From Streptomyces graminofaciens (GTDB lineage: Bacteria > Actinomycetota > Actinomycetes > Streptomycetales > Streptomycetaceae): 64,000 nt of DNA. Location of the stretch: assembly GCF_030294945.1 (NCBI RefSeq), contig NZ_AP018448.1:372001-436000 (forward strand), read 5' to 3'. Positions 46,633 to 57,076 of this stretch are shown one piece after another. A model generated the notes under the pieces. It was not told the origin of the DNA, did no database searches, and worked only from the letters and a program-made list of their open reading frames with translations. Position numbers and translations under genes: made by a program. Position 1 is the stretch's first letter. Every line of letters starts with the position of its first letter.

Positions 46633-46938
46633 TCAGAGCAACTCGTGCACGACCAGTCGCGACTGCTTCCCCGAAAAGGCACTTCGCAGGGCTCGGGCCT
46701 CCCGGTTCCGGGTGGCGAAGACTCCTCGCTTGTCCACGTGCACGACCAGGACGTCGTAGCTGTCGATGACCTCGGAGATGCCTCGTGTCTGGATGGTGTC
46801 CCGCCAGGCTTCCGTGCTCCGGCCGAACCACTCCGGCAGCCCGCAAGGCTCAGTCACGGCGTCCCAGAAGTCGTCGAGCGTCTCGATCGGCCTACCCCGC
46901 AGGTCAACCACCAGTTCCGACTCAATTCTCTTGGTCAT
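46633..46938 (-). CDS. Barstar-family ribonuclease inhibitor
   Basis: From MTKRIESELVVDLRGRPIET the 101-residue protein has the barstar pattern LDDFWDAVTEPCGLPEWFG, which contacts the RNase active site in the family. No barnase-type RNase gene is next to it. It may be a free-standing immunity gene. Confidence 0.88.
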   Translation of the reverse strand: MTKRIESELVVDLRGRPIETLDDFWDAVTEPCGLPEWFGRSTEAWRDTIQTRGISEVIDSYDVLVVHVDKRGVFATRNREARALRSAFSGKQSRLVVHELL

Positions 46939-47098
46939 CACGACAGAGTAATCAACCCTCATCCAAGGCGGCGGCACTCCAAAGAGACAGGCCCTAGGTC
47001 CTCCTGGAGTTCTTTGTTGAATCTGCGTGTTGAAGCAGGTCAACAGGGGTTCGTGGTGTCGGGGCGGCGTGCCTGCCGGATGGGGGCGACGCGGCCCG

Positions 47099-48288
47099 TC
47101 AGCGGCATCGGCGGGTGTTGAGCCGGGCGGCCTGGCGGGTCAGGTGGTCGCGTTCGGCGAGGTTGGGTGCCTTTCGGGCCGCCTCGGCGTACAGCCGTGC
47201 CGCCGTCGCCAGGTCGCCGTCGCGTTCGTGGAGGTGTGCGGCCACCGCGGTGTGGCGGGGCAGTGAGGCGTCCAGCGCGGCGAGCGCCGCCAGGCCCGCG
47301 CGCGGTCCGTCGGCCTCGCCGACGGCCACCGCGCGGTTGAGCCGGACGACCGGGCTGTCGGTCAGGCGCGCGAGCTCGTCGTACCACTCGACGATCTGCA
47401 CCCAGTCGGTCTCCTCGGCGGTGGGCGCGTCCGCGTGGAGGGCGGCGATGGCGGCCTGGGCCTGGAACTCGCCCAGCCGGTCGCGGGCGAGGGCCTCCTG
47501 GAGGATCTCGACGCCCTCGGCGATCGCTTTCGTGTCCCAGCGGCCGCGGTCCTGCTCGGCGAGCGGTACCAGGCTGCCGTCGGGCGCGGTCCGGGCGGCG
47601 CGACGGGCGTGGTGGAGCAGCATGAGGGCGAGCAGCCCCGCCACCTCGGGGTGGTCGATCGCGGTCGCGAGCTGCCGGGTGAGGCGGATGGCCTCGGCGG
47701 CGAGGTCGACGTCGCCGGAGTAGCCCTCGTTGAATACCAGGTAGAGGACGCGCAGCACGGTGGCGACGTCGCCGGGCCGGTCGAAGCGTACGCCGGAGAC
47801 GGTGCGCTTGGCCCGGCTGATGCTCCCCCACTGCCTTAAGGGCGTGGGAGGTACCCCCACGCCATGGTCGCCTCGGGCACGAGGTAGGCCTGGGCGATCT
47901 GGCGGGTGGTCAGCCCGCCGACAGCCCGCAGGGTGAGCGCGACCGCGGACGACGGCGTCAGCGAGGGGTGGGCGCACAGGAAGTAGAGCTGGAGCGTGTC
48001 GTCGGCCGCGGGCGCGGGCCCGGGTGCCGGCTCCTCCTCGACGCGGTCCTCCCGCCGACGGCGGGCGGTGTCCGCGCGTGCCGCGTCGAGGAACTTGCGC
48101 CAGGCCACGGTGACCAGCCAGCCCTTGGCATCCCGCGGCGGGTCGGCCGGCCAGACGCGCAGTGCCTCGACGAGCGCGTCCTGCACGGCGTCCTCGGCCG
48201 CCGCGAAGTCGGCTCCGCGGCGGACGAGGACGGTGAGCACGCTCGGTGTGAGGCCGCGCAGCAGGGCCTCGTCCATCGGGGAGGTCAC
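47099..48288 (-). pseudogene. ECF42-type sigma factor with TPR-like extension, split by a short palindromic insert
   Basis: From the GTG at 48288, which overlaps the DGPF stop codon, the frame gives region 2 (DFAAAEDAVQDALVEALRVW) and region 4 (TTRQIAQAYLVPEATMA), then hits a stop inside an inserted palindrome at 47824-47861. Beyond it, SRAKRTVSGVRFDRPGDVAT and the long C-terminal extension (VLRVLYLVFNEGYSGDVDLA, then VRLNRAVAVGEADGPRAGLA) continue in another frame to 47099. ECF42 sigma factors with this extension activate their linked DGPF gene. Here the protein is broken between sigma domain and extension. Confidence 0.85.
47824..47861. repeat. 38-bp palindromic insert in the sigma factor gene
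   Basis: Compared with the family consensus (EATMAQRISRAKRT), six bases are replaced by 38 bases (minus strand tgggggtacctcccacgccc, then ttaaggcagtgggggagc). The block is a hairpin-forming sequence of a kind scattered through Streptomyces genomes. Confidence 0.7.
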
Positions 48289-48692
48289 TCCGTGATCGTG
48301 GGCGGGGCAGTCAGGAACGGGCGCAGCTCCAGCCACTCGTGGATCGGCTTGCCGCCCGCCCCGGGGGCGGCCGACAGCTCCCCGGCCAGCTCGACGGCGC
48401 GCTCGTAGCTGTCGACGTCGATGATCATCCAGCCGGCGATGAGGTCCTTGGTCTCGGCGAACGGGCCGTCGGTGACCGGCGGGCGCCCCTCACCGTCGTA
48501 GCGCACCCACGCCCCCTCGGGGGCGAGCGCCTGACCGTCGACGAACTCGCCGGCCTTCTCCAGCCGGGCCGCGAAGTCGTTCATGTACTGCACATGCGCC
48601 GCGATCTCCTCCGGGCTCCACCGGTCCATCGGCACGTCGTTGACCGCGGCCGGAGCGCCACGGTAGTGCTTCAGCAGCAGGTACTTGGCCAT
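48285..48692 (-). CDS. DGPF-type YCII-related protein, partner of the ECF42 sigma factor
   Basis: This 135-residue protein begins MAKYLLLKHYRGAPAAVNDV and contains the signature VTDGPFAETKDLIAGWMIID. DGPF proteins are the conserved targets of ECF42 sigma factors; their reaction is unknown. The stop codon overlaps the sigma factor start by four bases, so the two are coupled. An ECF42-like promoter lies 53-79 bases upstream. Confidence 0.92.
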   Translation of the reverse strand: MAKYLLLKHYRGAPAAVNDVPMDRWSPEEIAAHVQYMNDFAARLEKAGEFVDGQALAPEGAWVRYDGEGRPPVTDGPFAETKDLIAGWMIIDVDSYERAVELAGELSAAPGAGGKPIHEWLELRPFLTAPPTITE

Positions 48693-48744
48693 GACGGTTC
48701 TCCTCGGTGCTGATGCGACCCATTGTGGTCGCGTTCACCCCGGG

Positions 48745-48771
48745 GACGGAGCCGGACGCGGGTTCTCGACA
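48745..48771 (-). promoter_or_regulatory. ECF42-type promoter of the DGPF gene
   Basis: On the minus strand TGTCGA (48771-48766), 17 bases, then CGTC (48748-48745) match the -35 and -10 elements reported for ECF42 targets. It stands at a normal distance from the DGPF ATG at 48692. Confidence 0.65.
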
Positions 48772-49054
48772 TCGCCGTCGAAATGTCTCGGGCTTTTGCA
48801 GACAAGCCTGATCAGCAGCTGGCGGACAACCGGACCAAGGTCGCGGTCGGCGGCTTCGGGGGTGGGTCGTTTGGTCCTGTGCCGGGCGACAGCAGCGACG
48901 AGGGCACCGTGGTCCTCGACCGGCATTTCCTCGTGGCCGAGGGCGCCTCCCCATCGAAGCCGACCAGCCTCGGAGATAACCGGCCAGAAACCGCAACCTT
49001 TCAGCCACCTCCCATGTCTCAAGCACTATCAGCACCAAACACGCTTCGGAGGAC

Positions 49055-49639
49055 ATGATGAGACGAAGCAGAGCAGCATGGGTGGCACTCACGGTTGTTG
49101 CCACAGCACTGGGAGTGACCGCACTACCGGCGGACGCCGCGCCGGTCGCCGCCGCGCAGAGCACCGCCTGCCCCACCGGCTGGGGCAGCGGCGCCAAGAC
49201 ACGCACAGCCGGCACGACGACGCCGGTGACGAACGTCAGGACCGGCCGCCACGCCTGCTACGACCGGATGGTCATCGACATCCCCGGCGCGGGCAGGAGC
49301 CACCTCGGCTATTCCGTCAGGTACGTCAAACACCTCTACCAGGACGGATCGGGCCGCCTCATACGCGTCGGCGGTGGAGCCGTCCTGGAGGTGCGGGTGA
49401 CGGCGCCCAGCTACGACCCCGACACCGGGGCGCCCACCTATCCCGCGAAGGCCGGCCGTCCACTGCCGGGCGTCGACCTCACCGGATACCGCACCTTCCG
49501 GGACGCACGGTTCGCCGGCAGTTTCGAGGGCGACACCCAGCTCGGGCTCGGCGTCCGGGCCCGGCTGCCGTTCCGGGTCCTGCGGGTGGACGGCCACGTG
49601 ATCATTGACGTCGCCCACAACTGGACCGGAGCGCGCTGA
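49055..49639 (+). CDS. Secreted AMIN-like-domain protein
   Basis: A ggagg site precedes the ATG pair at 49055. The 194-residue protein has a Sec signal peptide (AWVALTVVATALGVTALPAD, cleavage near ADA-A at residue 28). The mature beta-rich domain holds RHACYDRMVIDIPGAGRSHL, GYSVRYVKHLYQDGSGRLI and a final VDGHVIIDVAHNW, as in AMIN-like proteins of Streptomyces. They are thought to act at the cell wall. It stands alone. Confidence 0.8.
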   Translation: MMRRSRAAWVALTVVATALGVTALPADAAPVAAAQSTACPTGWGSGAKTRTAGTTTPVTNVRTGRHACYDRMVIDIPGAGRSHLGYSVRYVKHLYQDGSGRLIRVGGGAVLEVRVTAPSYDPDTGAPTYPAKAGRPLPGVDLTGYRTFRDARFAGSFEGDTQLGLGVRARLPFRVLRVDGHVIIDVAHNWTGAR

Positions 49640-49649
49640 GGCGCGCCGG

Positions 49650-49870
49650 CGTCAGACCTCGAGGGAGGCGAGCCAGCCGGTCAGGAGCCGGTTGGCCCCC
49701 TCGGGGCGTTCCCGCTGGATCCAAGGGGCCGCAGCCGTCGAGGACGTAGGAGGAGGTCGGGCCCGGAAGTGCGATGGCGTTTGCCTCGACCGTGTCGGCC
49801 AGCCACACGGTCAAGGCGTCGAGGACCCCGCCGGCGCACAGCACGGGCCGGCGGATCGGGGCGCCGTGGC
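49650..49870 (-). pseudogene. Alpha/beta hydrolase, C-terminal remnant
   Basis: Leftward frames read DTVEANAIALPGPTSSYVLD GCG-type sequence and, one frame over, WIQRERPEGANRLLTGWLAS. This is the end of alpha/beta hydrolases around the catalytic histidine (here degraded). The rest of the enzyme is absent. Confidence 0.5.
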
Positions 49871-50165
49871 GGTCGGCCAGGTCCGCCCCAGTCTCGGTCC
49901 GTGGTGCGCTACCGGCTCAGGGCTCCAGCCAGGCCGGTACGTCCGTCCCCGGCATGGACGCCGAGTTCGTGCTCGCCGAGCCAGGACGGCAGACGTCCCG
50001 CCGGGAATCTGCCGCGCACCCTTGGTTTTTCTACGTGGGAGCTGACACCACTTGTTGCTCAGAGCGGGGAACGCCCGGTTTCGCCGGAGGGCGATGTCTC
50101 TGAGTTCTGACAACACCGGGGGCTTGCGGTGGGAGCATGGACGTGCTCTGCGGGATGAGGCTGCC

Positions 50166-51319
50166 ATGGCGCCACCGAAGTCCAAGGTCGACTTGTACGC
50201 TGCGATCCGCCGTGACGCCCGGGCGGGGATGTCATACCGGGCCTTGATGCGTGAGTACGGAGTCGGATTCCGCACGGTGAAGGCGGCGTTGGAGTCGGTC
50301 TGGCCGGAGCCCCGGAAGAAGCCGCGGCCGCGTGGGACCCGTCTGGATGCCTACAAGCCGTTGATCGACGAGATGCTCCGGGCGGATCTGGCTGCGCCGC
50401 GCAAGCAGCGTCACACGGTCAAGCGGATCTTCGACAGGGCGGGGTTGAGGGGCAGATCGGCTGGTTCCGCCGCAATCACATGGTCCCCGTCCCTGAAGTC
50501 GCCTCCCTCGCCGAGCTGAACGCGATGATTGAGCAGTGGGATGAGGAAGACGAACAGCGCCGGATCGGCTCCCGTCCCCGGCCGGTGAGCGAGTACTACG
50601 CCGTTGAACGGCCACTGCTGCAGCCGTTGCCCGACGATCCCTTCGACACGGGGAGGCTGTTCGGCCTGCGGGTGGACCGCTTCAGCCAGATCAGTGTCCG
50701 TACCAACCGCCGTTCGGTGCCGGTGCGGCTGATCGGGCGGACGGTGAGGCGATGCTGCACGCGTACGAGCTGGTGGTCTACGACGGCCAGCAGGAGGTCG
50801 CCCGCCATGAACGGCTGATCGCCAAGGGGCAGGCTCGGCTGGATCTGGACCACTACCGGGAAGCCCTGGTCCGCAAGTCCGGTGCGTTTCCCGGGGCCAC
50901 CGCCCTCGAACAGGCTCGTTCTGCAGGGAAGTTCACGCCGTCCATGACGCCTGGTGGGAGGCGGCGAAGGCTGCCCATGGCGAGCGGGACGCCACCCGGG
51001 CACTGATCGAGGTCCTGCTGATGGGCCGCCACGTCCCTCACGAACACCTGGTCGCCGGACTTGCCTCCGCTTTGCGGGCTGCGCTCTGACCGCAGACGCT
51101 GTCGCCCTGGAGGCCTGGAAGGCGGCCGAAGCCGACGAGGTCGCGGCTCCTGCTGTCCCCGTGGAGCCGGAACGGACGAACGTGACCTCCCTGACCGAAC
51201 GGCGGCTGGCGCAGCTGCCGGCCGACACCCGGCCGCTGCCTCCGATCGCGGCCTACGACCGGCTGCTGATAGCCAGGCAGGTGGCCGACCGCCCCGCTGC
51301 CAAGGGAGAGATGCCGTGA
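50166..51319 (+). pseudogene. istA: IS21-family IstA transposase with internal deletion
   Basis: The start MAPPKSKVDLYAAIRRDARA and MSYRALMREYGVGFRTVKAA are the IstA helix-turn-helix. After TVKRIFDRAGL the frame jumps to GQIGWFRRNHMVPVPEVASL, so the whole catalytic core has been removed. The C-terminal part follows in two further frames to the stop at 51319. Inactive. Confidence 0.85.
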
Positions 51320-52100
51320 CACTCAAACGCCACCGCGGGCTGACCGAACAGGCCGCTGCTGCCGCCGTCGAACAGGCATGCCTCATGCTCAGGCTGCCCA
51401 CCTCCGGGCCCAGTTCCCCGAACTGGCCGAAGCAGCCGCCCGGGACCAGATGTCCTATCGCGGGTTCCTCGCCGAACCGCTGATGGCCGAGTGCGACGAC
51501 CGGCCCGCCACCGCTCCGGACGGGCGCATCAAGGCGGCGCAGTTCCCACGGGAGAATTCGCTGCGGGCCTTCGACTTCGAGGCCGACGGGAACATCGACG
51601 CTGCGGTCATCCACACCCCTGGCGACCTGCGAATGGGTCAAGAAGGGCCTGCTGCTCTGTCTGATCGGCGACTCGGGCAGCGGCAAGTCCCACCTGCTCA
51701 TCGCGCTCGGGGCCGAGGCCGCAATGGCCGGGCTTCCGTGTCCGCTGCACACTCGCCACCAAGCTGGTCAACGAGCTCGTTGAAGCGGCGGACGAGAAGA
51801 TCCTGACCAAGACCATCGCCCGCTACGGGCGAGTTGATCTTCTCTGCATAGGAGAGCTGGGCTGCATCAAGCTGGACCGCAGGGGCGCTGAGCTGCTGTT
51901 CCAGGTGCTCACCGAACGCGAGGAGAAGAACAGCGTCGCCATCGCCTCCCACGAGTCGTTCGGCGGGTGGACCATAACGTTCACCGATCCCCGACTCTGC
52001 GCGGCCCTCAACGACCACCTCCCCTTCGGCGGGAACATCATCGAGACCGGCACGGAATCCTACCGACTCGCCAGCGCCAGGGCCGCCCAAGCCCAGGACA
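51316..52100 (+). pseudogene. istB: IS21-family IstB ATPase, frameshifted
   Basis: A GTG at 51316 overlaps the istA stop, the usual coupling. Frames then give LTEQAAAAAVEQACLMLRLP, MSYRGFLAEPLMAECDDRP, the Walker A GDSGSGKSHLLIALG, and VDLLCIGELGCIKLDRRGAE with RLASARAAQAQ at the end. At least three frame changes break the gene. Sequence from 52100 to 52410 is unassigned. Confidence 0.8.
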
Positions 52101-52419
52101 CGCGGGATGAAGTACCGCGAAAAAGACGGCGAACACTTCTTGTCAGCTCCGACCATCCCCAATGGGAGCAGGGCAGCCCCGGGGACGCGCCGTGGACCGA
52201 CTGGGCGAAGATCCACCGCTGCTCGGCTTCTGCCGCCGAACTCTCAGTTGGCGCCACCAAGGCTGCGGATCATCCGGCTCCACAGGTGCGTCGGGCAGCG
52301 CCGAAAAAACGCCGGCCTTTGCGTGCCAGGTGCGGAACACGCCACGGAACATCGGGTGGGGCTCGTGCGGCAGGGGGCCCCTCAACGAAGCCACTGTGCT
52401 CTCCTTCGCTCGTCCGTTA

Positions 52420-52441
52420 CCGTTAACGTGACCGTTAACGG
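52420..52441. promoter_or_regulatory. LacI-type operator
   Basis: ccgttaacg, TGAC, cgttaacgg is a perfect inverted repeat whose arms each contain GTTAAC. It lies about 170 bases before the LacI gene. LacI-family regulators of this group favour CG-centred palindromes, so it may bind here to control itself or a lost leftward gene. Confidence 0.5.
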
Positions 52442-52613
52442 GATTCTTGCGCAGGCGAGCAGATTCCGTCAACGCCCGCCGCCGGACGGCTCACGATCCG
52501 CAGGTGGCGTTCTGGCGCCGCCTTGCTCTCGTGGCAGTGCCGGGCTGGTGATGGCGCGGCAGACCGGTGAACCTGATTGACTTGGACACAGGGCGGCACA
52601 GGAACAGAAGTGA

Positions 52614-53651
52614 GTGGGCAGCGTGGCCGGACAGCGGGAAACGGAAGACCAGCGGGCGCGGGGTGTGAGAACCGTCAAGCGCGTCACGCTCCGCGACGTT
52701 GCTCAGGCGGCAGGCGTGTCCCATCAGACCGTCTCCCGGGCGATCAACGGCAAGGGGGAGATCGACCCGGGGACTCAGCAACGCGTGCTCGATGTCGCAA
52801 GGCAGTTGCGGTACCGGCCCAGCCGGTTCGGCCGGGGGCTGGTCCGCCCGGACGTCGTATCCGTCGGGCTCATCGTCCCCGACGTGGTCAACCCCTTCTT
52901 CCCAGAGTTCGTGGCAGGTGTGATTGCGGCCGCGGACGAACGGGACTGGCAGGTGCTCGTGGCCAGCACCGAGAACGATCGGTCTCGGGAGCTGGCCTTG
53001 GTCCGCTCTCTCGGCCAACAGGTTGACGCTCTTGTCGGCTACATCAGCCATCCCGATGCGCAGCTCGAGCCGTACGTGGGCACCGTGCCGCTGGTTCTGG
53101 TCGATCGCGGGCTGGACTCGTCGAACCACGCATTGGTCCACATCGACACCGCGGCCGGAATCAGGGCCGGGATGCAGCACCTCATCGACCGGGGTCACCG
53201 CCGGATAGGCATGATCGACTGCGAGTGCGTGAGCGCCCCGATGCTCCGGCGCCGCACCTTCCTCGAGGTCGTCGGCGAACATGCGCTGCCTGTCGACGAG
53301 GGCTGGGTTGTCATGGGTGAGCAGTCCCCGGCCGGGGGCGCCGCCGCGTTCGAGGCGCTGTACGCCGCGCGCCCAGACCTCACCGCCGTGGTCGCCTTCA
53401 ACGACCTGGTTGCGATCGGCGCGCTCCGGGCCGCCCGCCGACTCGGCGTCCAAGTACCGGAAGACTGCGCACTGGTCGGCTACGACGGGCTGAGCGTCGT
53501 CGATCTGGTCGACCCGCCACTGACCACCCTCCACCTCGACAAGCGACGGCTGGGCGAACTGGCCATCCACCAAGTCGACCAACTCCTCGCAGGCGAACTG
53601 CCACCCCCTATCGTCCTGACACCAAGCTTGACTGTCCGCGGCACGACGTGA
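52614..53651 (+). CDS. LacI-family transcriptional regulator
   Basis: The protein of up to 345 residues (GTG at 52614; a later GTG at 52668 also fits) has the classic helix-turn-helix VTLRDVAQAAGVSHQTVSRA and hinge. The full periplasmic-binding-like domain follows (VVSVGLIVPDVVNPFFPEFV, DRGHRRIGMIDCECVSAP, AVVAFNDLVAIGALRAARRL and a final LTVRGTT). It is complete. The sugar ligand is unknown because IS21 debris replaced the upstream neighbours. Confidence 0.93.
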   Translation: MGSVAGQRETEDQRARGVRTVKRVTLRDVAQAAGVSHQTVSRAINGKGEIDPGTQQRVLDVARQLRYRPSRFGRGLVRPDVVSVGLIVPDVVNPFFPEFVAGVIAAADERDWQVLVASTENDRSRELALVRSLGQQVDALVGYISHPDAQLEPYVGTVPLVLVDRGLDSSNHALVHIDTAAGIRAGMQHLIDRGHRRIGMIDCECVSAPMLRRRTFLEVVGEHALPVDEGWVVMGEQSPAGGAAAFEALYAARPDLTAVVAFNDLVAIGALRAARRLGVQVPEDCALVGYDGLSVVDLVDPPLTTLHLDKRRLGELAIHQVDQLLAGELPPPIVLTPSLTVRGTT

Positions 53652-53662
53652 TCCACCTTTGA

Positions 53663-53681
53663 CCCCGCTCCGTCAGCGGGG
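53663..53681 (+). terminator. Terminator after the LacI gene
   Basis: ccccgct, CCGTC, agcgggg form a seven-pair GC hairpin 12 bases after the stop codon, followed at once by a second stem (gccgctgagcggc). The bases from 53700 to 53970 hold no recognised gene. Confidence 0.65.
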
Positions 53682-53972
53682 TTCGGCCGCTGAGCGGCCC
53701 GGTGGTTCGCCCGTAACGTCCTCTGACGTCGGGGGTGGGCCGTCGCGTGACGCTGCGGCTGCGCCGGGTTCCACGGCCCGGGGTGGTGCGGGTCTCCTCC
53801 GTTCTGGTCTTCGTCGGGACGGGCCGGACCGTCAGGTGACGGCGGGAGGTTCAGAGAGTGAGGGTTTTCAGCACGGCCACCGATCGGGTGACGTTGGTGT
53901 GCGCAACGCACGAGGCTCCCGTGCCGTTGGGGGAGGAGTTCGAAGTCTCAACCCACAGGCACAGGAGCCGAG

Positions 53973-54724
53973 TTGGTTCCGTATCCTGCCGCAGTCGGCC
54001 TCCCACACGCCCTGGTCGAGTGGGCCACCATGCGCATCGCCACCCGCGAGCGTGACCGCCGCCGCAAGCTCCCGCCGCACCAGCGTGCGCTGGTCGGCCT
54101 GGTGTACCTGCGCCGGCACGACACCCTCGCCCGGATCGCCGCCGGTTTCGGTATCCGTGTCAGCACCGCCCACGCCTACGCGTCGGCCGTCATCAATCTG
54201 CTCGTCGGCCGAGCGCACGGCCTGCTGCGGACCCTGCGCGAAGCCAACCCCCGACTACGTCCTGCTGGACGGCATTCTCGGGGAGTACGACCGGGTCGGT
54301 GACAGCCGGGCCGACCACTCCCCCAAGCACCGCCGGCACGGAGTGAACGTGCAGAAGGTGACCGACCCGGCCGGCCGGCTGCTGTGACTCTCGCCCGCTC
54401 TGCCCGACCGAGCCCACGACCTGACCGCGGCCCGCGCCCACCGGATCATCCGGATCTACGAACGCCAGAGCGTCCCGGTCCTCGCTGACCGGGCCTACAT
54501 GGACGCCGGCTCGTGGGTGACGACACCCCTTCAGACGCCCACCGGGCCGCGAACTGACACCAACCCAGCAAACCGTCAACCGCGCGCTGTCCGCGGCACG
54601 GGCACCGGTCGAGCGTGGCGTAGCACGACTGAAGTCGTGGCGGATCTTCCGCCGGTCCCGATGCAGCCCGAATCGAATGCCGTCGATCGCCGCCGCAGCC
54701 CTCACCCGGAGCGGCAACGCTGAA
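53973..54724 (+). pseudogene. IS5-type (DDE_Tnp_4) transposase, several frame breaks
   Basis: The gene begins with a family-like N-terminus ([40 protein letters not shown]). It shifts frame near 54245 before [10 protein letters not shown], meets a TGA in GRLL*LSPALP, then gives YERQSVPVLADRAYMDAG and RGVARLKSWRIFRRS-like sequence in other frames. Dead. Confidence 0.75.
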
Positions 54725-54789
54725 AGAGCTCAGTGATTGCACACGGCCCCATCAAGATTTCCTCACCCGCGACCAGCAGCCGCTTCAAG

Positions 54790-55695
54790 TCACGCGAGCG
54801 ACTTGTCCGCCAGAATACGTTCCAAGGATCGTTGACCCGTCCGGCTCATGACCGGGTTGCTTTTGACGTAGTACCAGACCAACCCCATCGCCTGAACGAA
54901 AGCCCACGCCTTGCCTCGCTCCCATTCAAGGTCGTCGCTACCCAGGTGATCACGGAGCACCTGCCGCGGCCCAGCCTCGAGCAAATGCCACGCACTCACA
55001 AGATCGAGCGAAGGGTCAGCCGGCCCGAAGCCGCCAACGTCGAGAATCCCCGCAAGCCGACCAGCGGACACGAGCACGTTGCCGGGAATCAGATCGCAAT
55101 GGGCCATGGCGTCCTCAGCCGAACCTCGCGGCAGATCACGCAAAGTTGCCCAGATACGGCGCAGCCGAGGGACATCCAGGAGCTGCTCACTGTGTCTGAA
55201 ACAGGTCTCCATCCACGCGTCATGGGACTGCAGGTCGCCTCCTCGACCTGTGCCGGCGAACGTGCGGCCGTGCGTGTCGATCGCGCGTAGGTCGCCGATG
55301 AGATCGGCCAAGTCACGGGCAAACGCAGACGATTCGCCTGGGTCCTCGTTGGCGGCCACGACGCCGGGCAGCCACGTCTGCACCGACCACGGAAGCGGGT
55401 AATCTGCCCCAGGTTCACCAAGCGCGACCGGATCGGGCGTGGGGAAACGCGTGCGACCTGCCAGCTCGCGAGCCGCCTCCGCTTCGGACTCCAGCCAGCG
55501 CCGCGTCGACTCGACGTCTGCGGACTCAAGAGGTAATCGGGCTGCGAACCGATCGCCAATACGGAAGACGGCGTTGACCGTACCCTGCGCCGCGATGCTC
55601 CTGACTGGCAGGCTCCGCCACTCAGGAAACTGCTGCTCTACCAACATGCGCACCGTCTCAGGTGACACCGTCAGCTGGTTGGCGTGCATCTTCAT
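54790..55695 (-). CDS. Aminoglycoside phosphotransferase-family kinase
   Basis: From MKMHANQLTVSPETVRMLVE (55695) the 301-residue protein shows the APH kinase fold: an N-lobe with VNAVFRIGDRFAARLPL, the catalytic loop AHCDLIPGNVLV (HxDxxxxN), and the metal motif ILDVGGFGPADPSLDL. It closely follows small-molecule kinases that modify aminoglycosides or similar compounds. The frame is intact. Whether it confers resistance is not knowable from sequence. Confidence 0.9.
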   Translation of the reverse strand: MKMHANQLTVSPETVRMLVEQQFPEWRSLPVRSIAAQGTVNAVFRIGDRFAARLPLESADVESTRRWLESEAEAARELAGRTRFPTPDPVALGEPGADYPLPWSVQTWLPGVVAANEDPGESSAFARDLADLIGDLRAIDTHGRTFAGTGRGGDLQSHDAWMETCFRHSEQLLDVPRLRRIWATLRDLPRGSAEDAMAHCDLIPGNVLVSAGRLAGILDVGGFGPADPSLDLVSAWHLLEAGPRQVLRDHLGSDDLEWERGKAWAFVQAMGLVWYYVKSNPVMSRTGQRSLERILADKSLA

Positions 55696-55985
55696 GGTGG
55701 AAGCATCCGCATCACGATCTTCAACTGCAACCCATTTCTGCCGCGTAACGTTGCCTGCCGGAAGTCCGGCACTTGGTGCGGTGCCCCTGAATGCCATAGC
55801 GGGTCAGCCACGGGGGTCACCGAGACCAGACAGACGACCCCCGCAGCGGTGCGGCCCATCAAGCACCATTGTCGGATCTCATCGACATTTTCGAGCTGGC
55901 TGATCGCTCTGATCGCTAAGTGCTGCCCAAAACCGTCGACAAACGTTCCCCATTCTCGGGCTCTGGTCCCATTCTTGTGGCGCGG

Positions 55986-56405
55986 TTACTGCTCGTGACC
56001 GATCGGCCCCAGGGCCTCCGTGATCCGTTGGACTTCGTGGCGCCACTGAGCGGCGTCGGCACTGTCCACCCAGCCGGTCAGCAGTTCCGATCCGTCTCGG
56101 AGTACACACTGCAGAGCGAGCACGGCTGACGTGCGGATGGTCAACGGAAGCTGCGGCAGAGGTTCTCTGGGTCCGTCATCAGGGTCGATCACAATCCCGC
56201 TGCCCGGGATTGTGCTGGCAACGAGAGCCGCGGCGGCCACCGCCTCGGTGCCGTCGCCGCCATCCACGCGTGCTCCGGAATCCGTGACTCGCTGGAATGC
56301 TCGCTCGAGCACTTCGATGACCTTCTGAGAAGTCAGTCCCTCGAGTTCATCGACGAAGTCGGCAGCGAGATCGCTGTCGAATGGGCCTGTTCCCCACGTT
56401 CCCAT
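55986..56405 (-). CDS. DUF4259 protein
   Basis: The start MGTWGTGPFDSDLAADFVDE is diagnostic for DUF4259. The 139-residue protein is mainly helical with a conserved IDPDDGPREPLPQ-type segment. Members are common near mobile elements in Streptomyces and are of unknown role. The gene starts 63 bases downstream of the ISL3 transposase end. Confidence 0.88.
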   Translation of the reverse strand: MGTWGTGPFDSDLAADFVDELEGLTSQKVIEVLERAFQRVTDSGARVDGGDGTEAVAAAALVASTIPGSGIVIDPDDGPREPLPQLPLTIRTSAVLALQCVLRDGSELLTGWVDSADAAQWRHEVQRITEALGPIGHEQ

Positions 56406-57076
56406 GCACGGCTCCTGGTATCGCTCTCGCGGACGAAGCCAGCATTCCAGCAGACACTGACAAACACTCACGCGGCCAGGAGGACTCGTTTGCGAAGCAA
56501 GGCGAATCCCGCACGGCCGAACATCTGGCGCTTGAGCATTTTGATCCGGTTGACATGGCCCTCCACGACGCCGGAGTTCCAGGGGAGGGTGAGACCGGCG
56601 ATGACGGCGTCGAGGTCGCGCAGGAGGTGCTGAGCGAAGTGGCGGAGACTGGGCAGTTCGGTAGTGGCGCTGGCCGCTTCGATCCATTCGGAAAGTCGGT
56701 CGCCTTGCAAGTGAGTGAGCATGTAAGCGAAGGAGCGCACGTGCTCGGCGAGCGCTGTCAGTTCAGGGCAGTTGGCCAAAGCGGCTTTGAGCTGGATCCG
56801 GTCGCTTTCGGGTAGAGCGTCGGGGTGCGTCAGGATCCAACGCGTGACGGCGCGGGCCGATGGCGGCCGAGGGCCGACTGGTTGGGGCTTGCCGCGAAGA
56901 GTCCTGCTGACATAGTCGCGAACGCTGGCGTATCCGCGTGGATAGCCCTGTTCCTTGATCTCCTCCCACAGTTTCCGGGCGTTGGTGCAGCCTTCCTGCC
57001 AGCGCTGATCGAGGTAAGGCTTGTAGTCGTCGAGCCTGGTCACACGGCTTTGCCACTGAGGTTTTCCCAGTGAAGA

